A DNA stretch of 64,000 nt from Tubulanus polymorphus (taxonomy: Eukaryota; Nemertea; Palaeonemertea; Tubulaniformes; Tubulanidae): the NCBI RefSeq assembly GCF_964204645.1, contig NC_134027.1, positions 27,144,485-27,208,484 on the forward strand, given 5' to 3'. Each line of letters opens with the position of its first letter. The first letter of the stretch is position 1. The notes under the pieces are model-generated. The model saw only the letters and a program-made list of their open reading frames with translations. It ran no database searches and was not told the DNA's origin. Shown one piece after another: positions 25,501 through 35,817 of this stretch. Made by a program: the position numbers and the translations under genes.

Positions 25501-28500
25501 GATTCTGTTGATCGGCTTCGATTTCAGAATCATTCCCGCCCTCTTCATCTTCCTCATACACGGGTGTTACATTGTGACATAGAGCGATTGCTTTAACCGC
25601 TTCAGACACGCGACTAACGACTGTACGTCGGACTTTAGGGGTGGATATTCCGCGACTGGGAGTCGTCCCTGCTTTAGGGTCGGTGACTGGCGTGTACGAT
25701 AACTTCAGATGATCCATTACCTTCAAACGCAATCAACACAAACACATTCAGAAATTATAGAATTATAACGGTTTATAGCAGTAGATCGAGTTGTAAATAC
25801 CTCATCCATTGTTTCAGATGTAAACGATACAGTTCCGAGGTGAAGTCGCCGGAATACCTGAAATCATTTAATACACTCAAGTTAAGTCGCCATCAGAAAT
25901 AGTCGTCATATTACTGAAGTCATCTCTAGTCCCAATTTGTATTTCTAATTCAATTTACTAATTGTAAGTCATCATTTGGAAAAGTCATCAACATAATGAA
26001 TGTCTTCAGGGTCTGATCTGAGGATTAAAGCCACTTGCGCCGGAGGGCGGGGGGAGGGTGTAAGCGTATCTGAAATTTCCTTGCCCCCTCAAAAATCTAC
26101 TAGTCCTATTACTATTTGCAATTCAATAAGTCGCCTACATGCTCCGAGCAACAATTATGAAGCTGAACGTGAGTTTGATTCAGTATTGAACTGTGTTGAA
26201 ACAGTCTGAGGGGTTGCGGAGTACAGGCAATAGTGGCAATAGATCCACAATTCAGTTACACTTACCATTTCATTTTGAGTAAGAGTTCCGGTTTTATCCG
26301 ACAGTAGATAGTGAATGCGTCCGAGTTCCTCTGGTATTGTTGTATTTCTAGCTACTGTTCCCGGGATTCGATCATCTCTTTGTATGAACCATGAATAAAC
26401 GGCTTTACCCATATCCAGATTCACTATCAAACTGAAATCAGTAAAACAGTTTCCATAAAAATGCAGGTTGCTGTCGTTTTCTGTCAATTTACAAAATCCT
26501 TGAGTTTTCCATGTGATTATGCAGAATCAGAGTAATTTCTAGGATTAAAATGTTACAATTCATTCATTTTTGCATTGAATCACCTACTGATTAAGAAACA
26601 CTGACAATTAACATATCTGAATTCCATGAGTTTTCAAGGATTTTTGCAAAATCTGGCAAATTTCTTGAAGCATCCCTAATTTTATTCTAGATTTTTCTGA
26701 TACCCTGAGTTTTCCAGGTCAGGCCACCCTCGCTATATTCACCAGAGAATAGAGAATGTTTAAATAAATACCTGAGAGGAATAATATACGAGAAGAGCAG
26801 AACGAAGCGACATAGATAGATATACCACGGTCCGGTGAAACCCTGAAAATACATAGAAATTAATAAACCATGGTTTGGTGAAACCTTGAAAATACATAGA
26901 AATTAATAAACCATGGTTTGGTGAAACCCTGAAAATACATAGAAATTAATAAACCATGGTCCGGTGAAACCCTGAAAATACATAGAAATTAATAAACCAC
27001 GGTTCTGCGATTCTCTATAAACACAAATTCATGCTTTTACGGTAAACTTACCTTGATAATGATCATAACAGCCGAAAGACAGAGAACTGATACAAACAAT
27101 AACTTGGAGAAATTGTTTATTTCTCGGTCAAACAAACCAACCTGAAATAAACAAGACACAAATTAGTTATAAAGAGATGTGAATTGAAGAATTGAGGTAA
27201 TCTAATTATCATTGATACAAACTTTAGTTTTCGGTTGTGAAGTATTCATGACGCTTCTAGTTTCAGTGCCGGTGTATATGACAGCACACAGCGCTGTTCC
27301 TGATGCTACGACTGTGTTCGCCCACAACACGTTCTCCAGACTCAATGAACACTCATTATCAGAAGCGATCGTATCGGTCTGTAATAAATATCATAATATT
27401 ACGGTACTGTGTATAGATGCTCTAGTTTGCTGTGCTCAAATTGGGATCAATTCAACGAGGAGATGATAACTTGGATGTTATCTCACCCTATATATCCAAG
27501 TTGGACAGATCCGACTTGAGTGGAGTCTACTGTATTATCCGACTCAGATATCACTCTCAAGTCAAAAGATCAGACTTGAGCGGAGTGTACTGTACCATCC
27601 AACTCAGATATCACTCTCAAGTCAAAAGATCTGACTCGAGCAAAGTCTACTGTACCATCCAACTCAGATATCACTCTAAAGTCAAAAGATCAGACTTGAG
27701 CGGAGTCTACTGTACCATCCGACTCAGATATCACTTTCAATTCAAAAGATCAGACTTGAACAGAGTCTACTGTACCATCCAACTCAGATATCACTCTCAA
27801 GTCAAAAGATCTGACTCGAGCGGAGTCTACTGTACCATCCAACTCAGATATCACTCTAAAGTCAAAAGAACTGACTTGAGCGGAGTCTACTGTATTATCC
27901 AACTCAGATATCACTCTCAAGTCAAAAGAACTGACTTGAGCGGAGTCTACTGTATTATCCAACTCAGATATCACTCTCAAGTCAAAAGATCTGACTCGAG
28001 CGGAGTCTACTGTATCATCCAACTCAGATATCACTCTCAAGTCAAAAGATCTGACTCGAGCGGAGTCTACTGTATCATCCAACTCAGATATCACTCTCAA
28101 GTCAAAAGATCAGACTTGAGCGGAGTCTACTGTACCATCCAACTCAGATATCACTCTCAAGTCAAAAGATCTGACTTGAGCGGAGTCTACTGTATTATCC
28201 AACTCAGATATCACTCTCAAGTCAAAAGATCAGACTTGAGCGGAGTCTACTGTACCCCTATCCAACTCAGATATCACTCTCAAGTCAAAAGATCTGACTT
28301 GAGCGGAGTCTACTGTACCATCTAACTCAGCTATCACTCGAAAGCTCCAACTTGAATGAAGTCTACTCAAGTAGTTTGATAAACAGTAATTTAAATGCAC
28401 ATACCCGATTGAATGTACCGATAAAACTATGGATGTCTTTCTGTGGTTTCTCAGCGTAAATCTGTCCGGCAATCGTCCAAATATCCTACAACAAATATAA

Positions 28501-31500
28501 CAAACCTCAAAAATAATAATCTCACAAACTGAATGAATACAGTTATCAGTAGCAGAAGAGTAAACCGACACTTACAGAATCAGAGTTGAGATTTTGAATC
28601 GCTGAAATCGCCATTTTCAGTTTCCAATCAGTCTCACCATCGAGTTGATCGGTTCTTACAAAACATGAACCGTTCTTTTCAGTAGTTCTCAATAAGACCA
28701 TATCAGCGGGAACTCTCTGATCCTGTGTGTGAATATATCATCATTATCAATACTAGTACCTACAGGCTATCAGCGGGAACTCTCTGATCCTGTGTGTGAA
28801 TATATCATCATTATCAATACTAGTACCTACAGGCTATCAGCGGGAACTCTCTGATCCTGTGTGTGAATATATCATCATTAGCTGGTGGTCATTGGGGTCT
28901 GGCCTTCCAAACGAGGAGCTGGTGGTCATTGGGGTCTGGTCTTGTGACCGAGGAGCTGGTGGTCATTGGGGTCTGGCCTTCCAAACGAGGAGCTGGTGGT
29001 CATTGGGGTCTGGCCTTCCAAACGAGGAGCTGGTGGTCATTGGGGTCTGGTCTTGTGACCGAGGAGCTGGTGGTCATTGGGGTCTGGCCTTCCAAACGAG
29101 GAGCTGGTGGTCATTGGGGTCTGGCCTTCCAAACGAGGAGCTGGTGGTCATTGGGGTCTGGTCTTGTGACCGAGGAGCTGGTGGTCATTGGGGTCTGGCC
29201 TTCCAAACGAGGAGCTGGTGGTCATCGGGGTCTGGTCTTGTGATTGAGGAGCTGGTGGTTGGGGTCCTATTGAGGTTACCACCCTTTATGTCAAGACAGA
29301 GATTGTTTGAACCTATAAATAATCTCGGAAATTGCATCTTTTCTCAGATGTATTTCTTCATATGTCTTGTCCCGATGGTGGAACCCACTTGTGGCCATTA
29401 TCATGGCTACTTTACCCGAGGAATGTGCTTCCTTTTCATTCAGCTTTATTAATAATTGTCCTAAATCAACCCGGTTGAATTAGTCGAGGAAGCTTTGTAG
29501 TCGTTTTCTTACCTTCTCAACAATGATCACGTCCGATACTTTAATCTTAGAACTAGGAATCATCACTACTCCGTTTTTGGTGAGTTTTTTATACTGTTGT
29601 GAATTCACTTCTTTATCGCGTTTAAATCTTCGAATATCGTCGATCATTTCTCGTAACATCGTTACAAATATCACAAAACCCTGCAATGAAAACAAATACA
29701 TTTAAAATACTGTCATTAACACCTCCTCAAAATAGTCTTCATTCTTTGTTGTAAACATTAACACATTTGCTGCTGTCACTATGAGTTATCTCATAGTTCC
29801 AGTTCAGCCATCATTGAACAAGTTCCAGTTCAACCATCATTATACAAGTTATCTCAAAGCTGATCCTTCGTATTCGCTGTTTTGTATTTGCATTCTGAGG
29901 ACTACAAAGTTCCTGATTGGTTGGATAACTCATAGTAGCCACTTGGGGCAGCACTGTATTTATCACCGAGGTGGCAGCAAACATATTCAGTTGTTAGATA
30001 GATTAGCTATAAGAACCAAAACGAGCTCAAACTGGACTTAAATCCAAACTTTAACCTTTCAACAAGGTCCAGGAACCAACTGTGAAATAAGTTCGTATTT
30101 TACTCACCAGAGGGCCCCAGTATGTATATAGATATCCTACTCGAACCTCTGGTATAAACTGAGATAGCGCCATCAGTAGGAAATAAAAATTCAAGAAGAA
30201 TTTGAACTGTTCGAACAATACCTACAAATATAAACACAGCAATTTGATATCATTTGTTCGTTGTTTATTTTCATAATAAACGTCTCTAAAGGGAAGTTGA
30301 CATTGAATTCAGTTTCAATGTGGAAGAGAATATGAGATATTAATTGAATCTCACAGGATTTAATCAGACGATATTAAATGATAAACTAGATCTCTATCTC
30401 TCGAACAAATACAGCACAGTCTTATACATACTGTAATATATTCATATATAGGTCAAGTATAATATTGATTATGTTAATTAATCATAACTCTCATGTATAT
30501 TTTATGCCATATGTTTTCAGTTTTCTCTTCATGGATTTTCGTTAAAATTTCAAAAACAGGATCACCAAAATAAACATTTCGCAAAACGATTCTCCAATTA
30601 TAGGTAGCTATGTACTGAACGTATGACAGACGCAGCATCGGGGTGCGCTGAAATTGATTTTTTATTCGATGAAATCTATTTGAATAGCGCGTTGTAACAG
30701 CTGCTCGTGTTGCGATAGTGTGAGTATAGAGTACTTACCACCGGTATAAACGTTATAACCGAATATTTCTGATTCCTGATGATGTTCGCCGGGAATTTCT
30801 CCTCATTCGGCGGATGCAAACCGACCGACACCAAACGAGATTTATATTCCTTTTTCCGGCGACATTTCGCGCACAATCCTTCCCAACAACTAAAAACACA
30901 AACATTATATTCATCTGAATTCTATAACTATTTCACGGTCGATTGGGTTTCGATGAAATTAGATTTAGATTCGAAGTAATGAAGAATGAGAGATTGATGT
31001 GCAGATTGAAATAATCATCATTTTTATAGAAATATAGAGAGATTCAGGAGAGAAAGAGAACGATAGAATTAAAAACTATTTAAGTTTTAAATCATGACGA
31101 TTATAATGAATTCAGACGGATCTATAAATCAGGATTACCGGCAGCAATCAGGGATATATTTCAGAAATTCTATAATTTCTATCTGTAATCGAGTGAGGAT
31201 CTATTTCCACTGTTCCACAGGACTGAGTCATTATGTTTAGCTACCAACTGTGGAAGTGTGGAACCTGATCAACTTCCACAGTTCGGAGTTACAGTAACTT
31301 GTAAATGTGGAACTGTGGAGCCTAATCCGCTTCCACAGTTCGCAGTTAGGCTAACTCACAATTGTGGAACTGTGGAGCCTCATCCACCCCTACAGTCCGG
31401 AGTTACAGTAACTTGTAAATGTGGAAATGTGGAGCCTGATCCACCCCCACAGTCCAGAGTTACAGTAACTCACAATTGTGGAACTGTGGAGCCTGATCCA

Positions 31501-33138
31501 CATCCACAGTCCGGAGTTACAGTAACTCACAATTGTGGAACTGTGGAGCTTGATTGTAAACAGTATATAAGTGCAACCTGAATGAATGACATGCAGTCTA
31601 TGAATACCGCAGATGAATAAAAATAAAATGATGAAGAAATGGAAGAAATAGAAAGAACGGTAGTCGATATTATCATAAAATTATTCTGTTTCCATAGCAA
31701 CGAAACTACACGTACAGCATTATTAGAAGAATATGGTTGACGATCGTTTAAAAACACACGGATTGTTGTTATACACTGAATCACCATAGAGATCATAGAT
31801 ATATCATCAGAAACATTTAACATTACCCGGAATTAGTCGAGACATCATCAGCATCATTGTGTGTATGTTGTTTGGAGGTAAGACGGACCCACATGATTGT
31901 GATCAGAGGTATAGGCACCCACACACACACAGACACCTGACTAACACCTAAGTAACTCTTACATACACTCAATCATGCATGAGTGAGTGATATATCTCCT
32001 AGTGTGAATAACCACTGCTGAGGCTATTTACAGTAATAGATTCAAACCAATGAATTATTGCATAAAAACATAATATAATCAAAACTAGTTTGAAATATCA
32101 GTAGGATCTAACACTGCGCGCTGCTGCACATGTGTTTTTATACAGGATTGTTATATATATATACGCGTCATATCATTAACTACTCATTTCAATAAAATAC
32201 TAACAGGGTTCAAAGTATCTGGGAATCCCCGATTTTCACAGAACTGTTGACCAAAAATTCCCAATTTCCTGTAACTTATCAAGAGGTTCCTTGTGCCACT
32301 CGTCACCAGCGACAACAACAAAACAACTAAGATTCCCTGATCCGTAAGAACGCCCTCTTTTATCATTTCAAGAGTAACTTTCGACAAAATGAAATTCACC
32401 TGTAACTGATTCTCAGGGTTTAAAACGCGACTTAAAGTGATCATTACGAACTGTACTGAACGCCTACAACATTGAATACATTCGAACCCCTGCAAACGAA
32501 GAAGCTTCACGAGTCTGAGAGGGAGCAGTGTTAGGGTCTGAGGGAAAAGCTTAGAAGCAGAATATGATACTGGTGTCAGCTGCGGCGAGGGAGGATACAA
32601 AACAAATGAGGAGGAAATTGTGCTGCATTATCATCATCACCACTACTACACGAATACCCGGATCAATAGACAGAAAACCTGTGACACAATTAGACAGAAA
32701 CGGACAGCTGACAGCAAACTGACACTCGACAGTATTCATCGAATCTTAAAGAGCCTGGAATTATTTCCACGATGTGCTTTGAAATAAACATGCAGCAAAA
32801 TTGTGAGAAAATGCACAGTTTTCTTATCATTGACCGTCACGATAATCATAAACATAAAACATCGAGAAAACGGGAAGAAAGATATTTGTGTTTCTTACCT
32901 CGTAGAACGACTAGTTCTACTATTAGTATCACGTACTGTCACACGACATGTCGACGCACAAGCCTGATCCAAACTTTGTTCAGAAGTGGTTGGGGTAGGA
33001 CTAAATACAAATAATATAGAACCCCTATAACCAACTCAAAAAAAACATACAACAAAAATAGTAATATCCCTCATCCATCGCCGGATCAATACAAGAAAAC
33101 ATCGACTTCATAGGAGTCGAAATCATGATGCGCAATAT

Positions 33139-33169
<31 letters not shown>

Positions 33170-34892
33170 GATAGTTACATGACAGTCCCACAGATAGAAC
33201 AGTGTATAACAACAATTAACCATCGAAATAATCATCAGGATCCAGTTCCACAGTTCTGAGTTAAGATTTGACTCGGAGCTAACTCATTGAAAATGAACTA
33301 ACTTTTAACTCCGAGTTAACTCTAACTCACGACTGTGAAACTGGGTCCATAAGGCTGTGCTTCGTAACCCGGTACTTTAGGCTTTTTATTTCATTACTAT
33401 GCGTACGGATCAGCCGCGCACGGAATATCAAATCAACAAAAATTTCTATTTAATCATCCGTAATGCGATGTTAAGAATGTGTGTATTTATTCCCTTCTCC
33501 ATTCTGAATTTTAGTCTCCAAAGAATCCGTACTCAAGTAAGTAATTCAAAGAAAAAAACCTAAAACCATGAAAATAGTCGTCAAAGTGCTGAGCGTTCTA
33601 CTGAAACATGCAATAAATATCAATCAGATAAAATCATGCTGAAAATATCTACGTCTAAATTTGAAATAGTTTTTTTATACCTATTACATTTTATTCGCCA
33701 TGCAGTAAGAAATAATTCGAGGCATCCGGGACCGTTAGGCCCTCGAATTCTAGGACGTATTAGAAAATCGCTTTCATCGGTTTCAAATCCTTCGGTATCG
33801 CTGGACAACATGAGGGGTACTTCATCGAGTCTCCGATACGCAGAATCATTATCGGGGAATCTACAGCAAAGCCAGAAGAAAAACAAAACAAAAATCTAAA
33901 TCAATTCAGAAAATAACGACCGAAAATTCAAAAAAATTATCGTTAATTTTGAATGAAAGATTAATGAAAAATTATCAGTCCCAAGGTCATCGTCGATTTG
34001 GAACAAATTTTTGTTTTTTTTCCTTCTGGCTTCGGTTTTAAACGCGATCGAATTTTCTCGCACAACATTTAAAACTAAGGTGAAAATACCGAACGACAAT
34101 ATCACGAATTTCTGATCGATTTCGTGATTTTGTTCCTAAATGAACTGAAGATAAAAATAAAAGGTGGATCGGATTATAAACTAAATCATCATGCTCAAAA
34201 TGAAATCTAAAAACAGAAATAAAGCTACGAGAAATCGAGAAAATGAAAAGCAATAATAAATCAATTTAGGCAGAAATTAAACGATAATATATGATGATAG
34301 TGTCGAAAGAGAGAGAGGGTGAAAGCATGACCTTGGGACTGTCATGTATACATTCACAATAAGATAAATACAGTATATTGTGATCAGGGACATGAGCGAG
34401 GGCAATCCAGAGACTGTTAGTTAGTCTAGTGGGATTTCTAGAGATAGGAAACCCCCCTCTCCTGTCAAAAATTGTGACAGTTCATCATCTATCATATAAT
34501 TTTTTTGTTACAAATAGACCAATATTTTCACACTTAAGTTTCAGCTTAAATCACATTAAATAAAATAATGCATCCAATGTCGGTACAGTTGAATCATTGA
34601 GAGATTTACGAAACGAGAAGTCACTCACACTACACCAGCCGGCTACAGGGCTGGGCAGGTCGAGTGACTCTTACTCAGTACACAGTAGTCTGACTCGGGG
34701 GGAATCCCGATCCGGAGACGTTTTTAGACAGTAATCAACGCGATTTCGATGTTGAATTTACCTTCAATAAATGCTCTGTATATTCGAGTAGATGTTCATT
34801 AATGAAATTGTTCTTATTTACCTGAATTTTCGGGCTCTTTTTGCACTTTTTCGTTCGTCATCGTCTAAAATCGGCGACAGTTCAGTCGCCAT
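19556..34892 (-). CDS. ATP9B: ATP9-type P4-ATPase (phospholipid-transporting ATPase IIA/IIB)
   Basis: I traced 23 exons on the minus strand, all in frame: 34892-34822, 33860-33681, 30889-30739, 30221-30108, 29680-29513, 28722-28576, 28485-28405, 27378-27223, 27141-27052, 26842-26772, 26431-26266, 25857-25801, 25720-25463, 25298-25137, 25058-24966, 24438-24184, 23715-23382, 22266-22113, 21578-21447, 21363-21255, 21174-21117, 20702-20499, 19689-19556. They give about 1114 residues, close to human ATP9B. P-type motifs are intact: DGETDWK (~258) in the actuator domain, DKTGTLT (~455) with the phosphorylated aspartate, TGDKLETA (~745) and GDGGNDV (~852). The C-terminus reads [12 protein letters not shown]. 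The acidic N-terminus with [20 protein letters not shown] resembles ATP9B more than ATP9A, but the gene may be the single ancestor of both. ATP9/Neo1 proteins act at Golgi and endosomes and, unlike other flippases, do not need CDC50. Its introns carry much of the window's minisatellite DNA. Confidence 0.96.
19862..20466. repeat. 44-bp minisatellite in the last ATP9 intron
   Basis: About 13-14 head-to-tail units of 44 bp contain AACTCACAACTGTGGAAGTG and GATCCTGAGTTCAGAGTTAA. Two unit types (GGAAGTGGATCCTGAG and GGAACTGTATCCTAAG) partly alternate. The unit matches one arm of the dispersed palindromic element at 33238-33348. The array ends about 30 bp from the splice donor of the penultimate exon. 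Confidence 0.92.
21620..21812. repeat. Copies of the ACTGTGGAACTGG palindromic element in an ATP9 intron
   Basis: One or two degenerate copies are visible, with TTCCACAGTTCTGAG facing AACTCACAACTGTGGAACTG. A further cluster of degenerate copies lies in the next large intron at about 22820-23160. Confidence 0.7.
22267..23381. other. Large ATP9 intron made largely of repeats
   Basis: Apart from AT-rich unique sequence at 22300-22800, this intron holds degenerate palindromic-element copies (about 22820-23160) and a 183-bp near-perfect hairpin at 23172-23354. No open frame of interest is present. Confidence 0.6.
23172..23354. repeat. 183-bp palindromic MITE next to an ATP9 exon
   Basis: The left arm starts GGGGCCAGTTCCATAGTCA and the right arm ends TGACTATGGAACCGACCCC. 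Almost the whole element is self-complementary, with internal CTTAAGACCAGT and ACTGGTCTTAAG meeting near the centre. It lies 28 bp downstream (in transcript sense) of the exon at 23382-23715. It is a relative of 8015-8153, and a decayed piece is seen near 29990-30050. Confidence 0.88.
26825..27003. repeat. 43-bp tandem repeat containing an ATP9 splice acceptor and exon edge
   Basis: Four complete 43-bp copies start at 26825, 26868, 26911 and 26954, with a partial fifth at 26997. The first includes the 3' splice site and the first 18 bases of the exon at 26772-26842. The others lie upstream in the intron, and each repeats the acceptor-like TTTTCAG or TTTTCAA and the following exon-like bases. 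Confidence 0.9.
27495..28350. repeat. 60-bp minisatellite in an ATP9 intron
   Basis: About 14 units of 60 bp contain AACTCAGATATCACTCTCAA and GTCAAAAGATCTGACTTGAG. Variants alternate (ATCTGACTCGAG, ATCAGACTTGAG), and one unit has a 2-bp insertion (TACCCCTATCC). Because 60 is a multiple of three and the unit lacks stops in some frames, it reads as a false ORF on both strands. Confidence 0.95.
28701..28880. repeat. 67-bp tandem repeat containing an ATP9 splice acceptor and exon edge
   Basis: Copies start at 28701, 28768 and 28835, the last truncated after about 46 bp. The first includes 22 bases of the exon at 28576-28722 and its acceptor (CACACAG on the minus strand). The intronic copies repeat both perfectly. 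Confidence 0.92.
28881..29262. repeat. 37-bp minisatellite with an A-A-B higher-order pattern
   Basis: About ten units of 37 bp share GAGCTGGTGGTCATTGGGGT. Two types differ in the middle: A has CCTTCCAAACG and B has TCTTGTGACCG. The order is roughly A B A A B A A B A B, so the array is largely built from a 111-bp super-unit. It lies in the ATP9 intron directly beside the 67-bp repeat. Confidence 0.9.
31207..31555. repeat. 57-bp tandem repeat derived from the ACTGTGGAACTGG element
   Basis: About six units of ~57 bp each contain both inverted arms, CCACAGTCCGGAGTTACAG and AACTCACAATTGTGGAACTG, so each unit could form a hairpin. The family is the one that forms the 44-bp array at 19862-20466, amplified with a different unit. 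A false 107-residue frame runs through it. Confidence 0.85.
33238..33348. repeat. Complete palindromic MITE, reference copy of the dispersed family
   Basis: A 111-bp element with ends GGATCCAGTTCCACAGTTCT and CTGTGAAACTGGGTCC, self-complementary through CGGAGCTAACTC and GAGTTAACTC. Other full or half copies are at about 52320-52425, 54595-54670, 58846-58952 and 58955-59090. Confidence 0.88.
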
Positions 34893-35817
34893 GTTGGCAC
34901 TGCTGATCGGAAAGTATTTGACGGAGCGACTTTTATATCTGGACATTTAATTCCAATTAAAACACATTCCCATAATATAATTCAGGATCTAACACAGCGC
35001 ATGGATAGCTACATGTCAATCGTGTCTGATTTTAATCAAATTACGCCAGTTTTCGCTGTTTTTAGTTATTTCAAAACAGGAATCCACGAATAATCCCGAT
35101 CCGCGTTTTATTACAAATAGCGGAAAGCTCCGAGTAAATTCAAATCAGAGCGTCCATTCTGTGACGGCGCTACCACATCCAAGCTAGGGTTAGGGTTAGG
35201 GCAAGCGTTAACCCTAGGGTTAGGGTTATCCATAACCAGGAAATTCCCTAGTTAGCGCACCGACAGGTACCGCAATATGGCCGTCCTGATTCGGATATTT
35301 TCGGAGCCAACCTCTTTATCCAACAAGGAAGTAAAATATTTCCCAGCTGCCAGTGCGCGCTTCATAGTTGTCAAAATAATTTTAAATGACATCAAAAATT
35401 ATTTTTCTGACGTGAATTAATTGATATCTAGCGATAAGAGGGTTCCATAGGTAACAATCTGTTGATTCTGTTGTTAATATTTGATGTATTTTATTTTTCA
35501 ACCCGAAAAAAGCTTCATTTAACGAAAAATATCTCATTCCAAAATCAATTCAAATCAAATCAAGAATAAAGCTAAGCAATGGAATGATGCGTTGCAATCG
35601 AATTCTTTCTTATGAATTACCTGTTTTTGAATTTCAGTGAAAATGAACAATCTGTAATAATCAGAGCAAGGCTGCAGCTTTTGTGTTCTAAAACAACAGA
35701 GCTGAGGGTATTATTCCTTAAACTGTGATTTGAAGTCATGTTGACAAGATGCTACTACAGTTCTCATAGTTAGTTAGTTTGAATACGCCACCGTTGAGAG
35801 TGAGGTTTGTTGGAACA
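34893..35817. promoter_or_regulatory. Divergent intergenic region between ATP9 and NEK4
   Basis: The start codons of the two genes face away from each other across 925 bp, so both promoters lie here. An interstitial telomere-like tract sits inside at 35184-35229. No ORF of note is present. Confidence 0.5.
35184..35229. repeat. Interstitial TTAGGG tract, in both orientations
   Basis: The stretch reads three TAGGGT-type units, a short spacer, TTAACCCTA in the opposite sense, then GGGTTAGGGTTA. It is the animal telomere hexamer but far too short to be a chromosome end, and unique genes lie on both sides. Confidence 0.85.

Larger units (their letters stand above)
30890..33680. other. Longest ATP9 intron
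   Basis: This 2.8-kb intron contains a 57-bp tandem repeat (31207-31555), a complete palindromic element (33238-33348) and short GA- and CA-rich microsatellites near 33140-33170 and 31915-31935. Open frames inside do not resemble known proteins, and the flanking exons join in frame without it. Confidence 0.65.

Noticed and set aside
27432-28325. 297-residue open frame with a regular 20-residue repeat
   Set aside because: It is the translation of the 60-bp intronic minisatellite. It has no signal of selection, the opposite strand is also open, and flanking ATP9 exons splice around it.
27495-28350. CRISPR-like regular spacing of repeats
   Set aside because: Units are head-to-tail with no unique spacers and lie in an animal intron; this is a minisatellite.
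28796-29452. 218- and 126-residue Trp/Gly-rich frames
   Set aside because: They translate the 37-bp minisatellite and the 67-bp repeat in an ATP9 intron.
31258-31581. 107-residue frame with TVEPDP-type repeats
   Set aside because: It is the 57-bp palindromic-element array inside the longest ATP9 intron.
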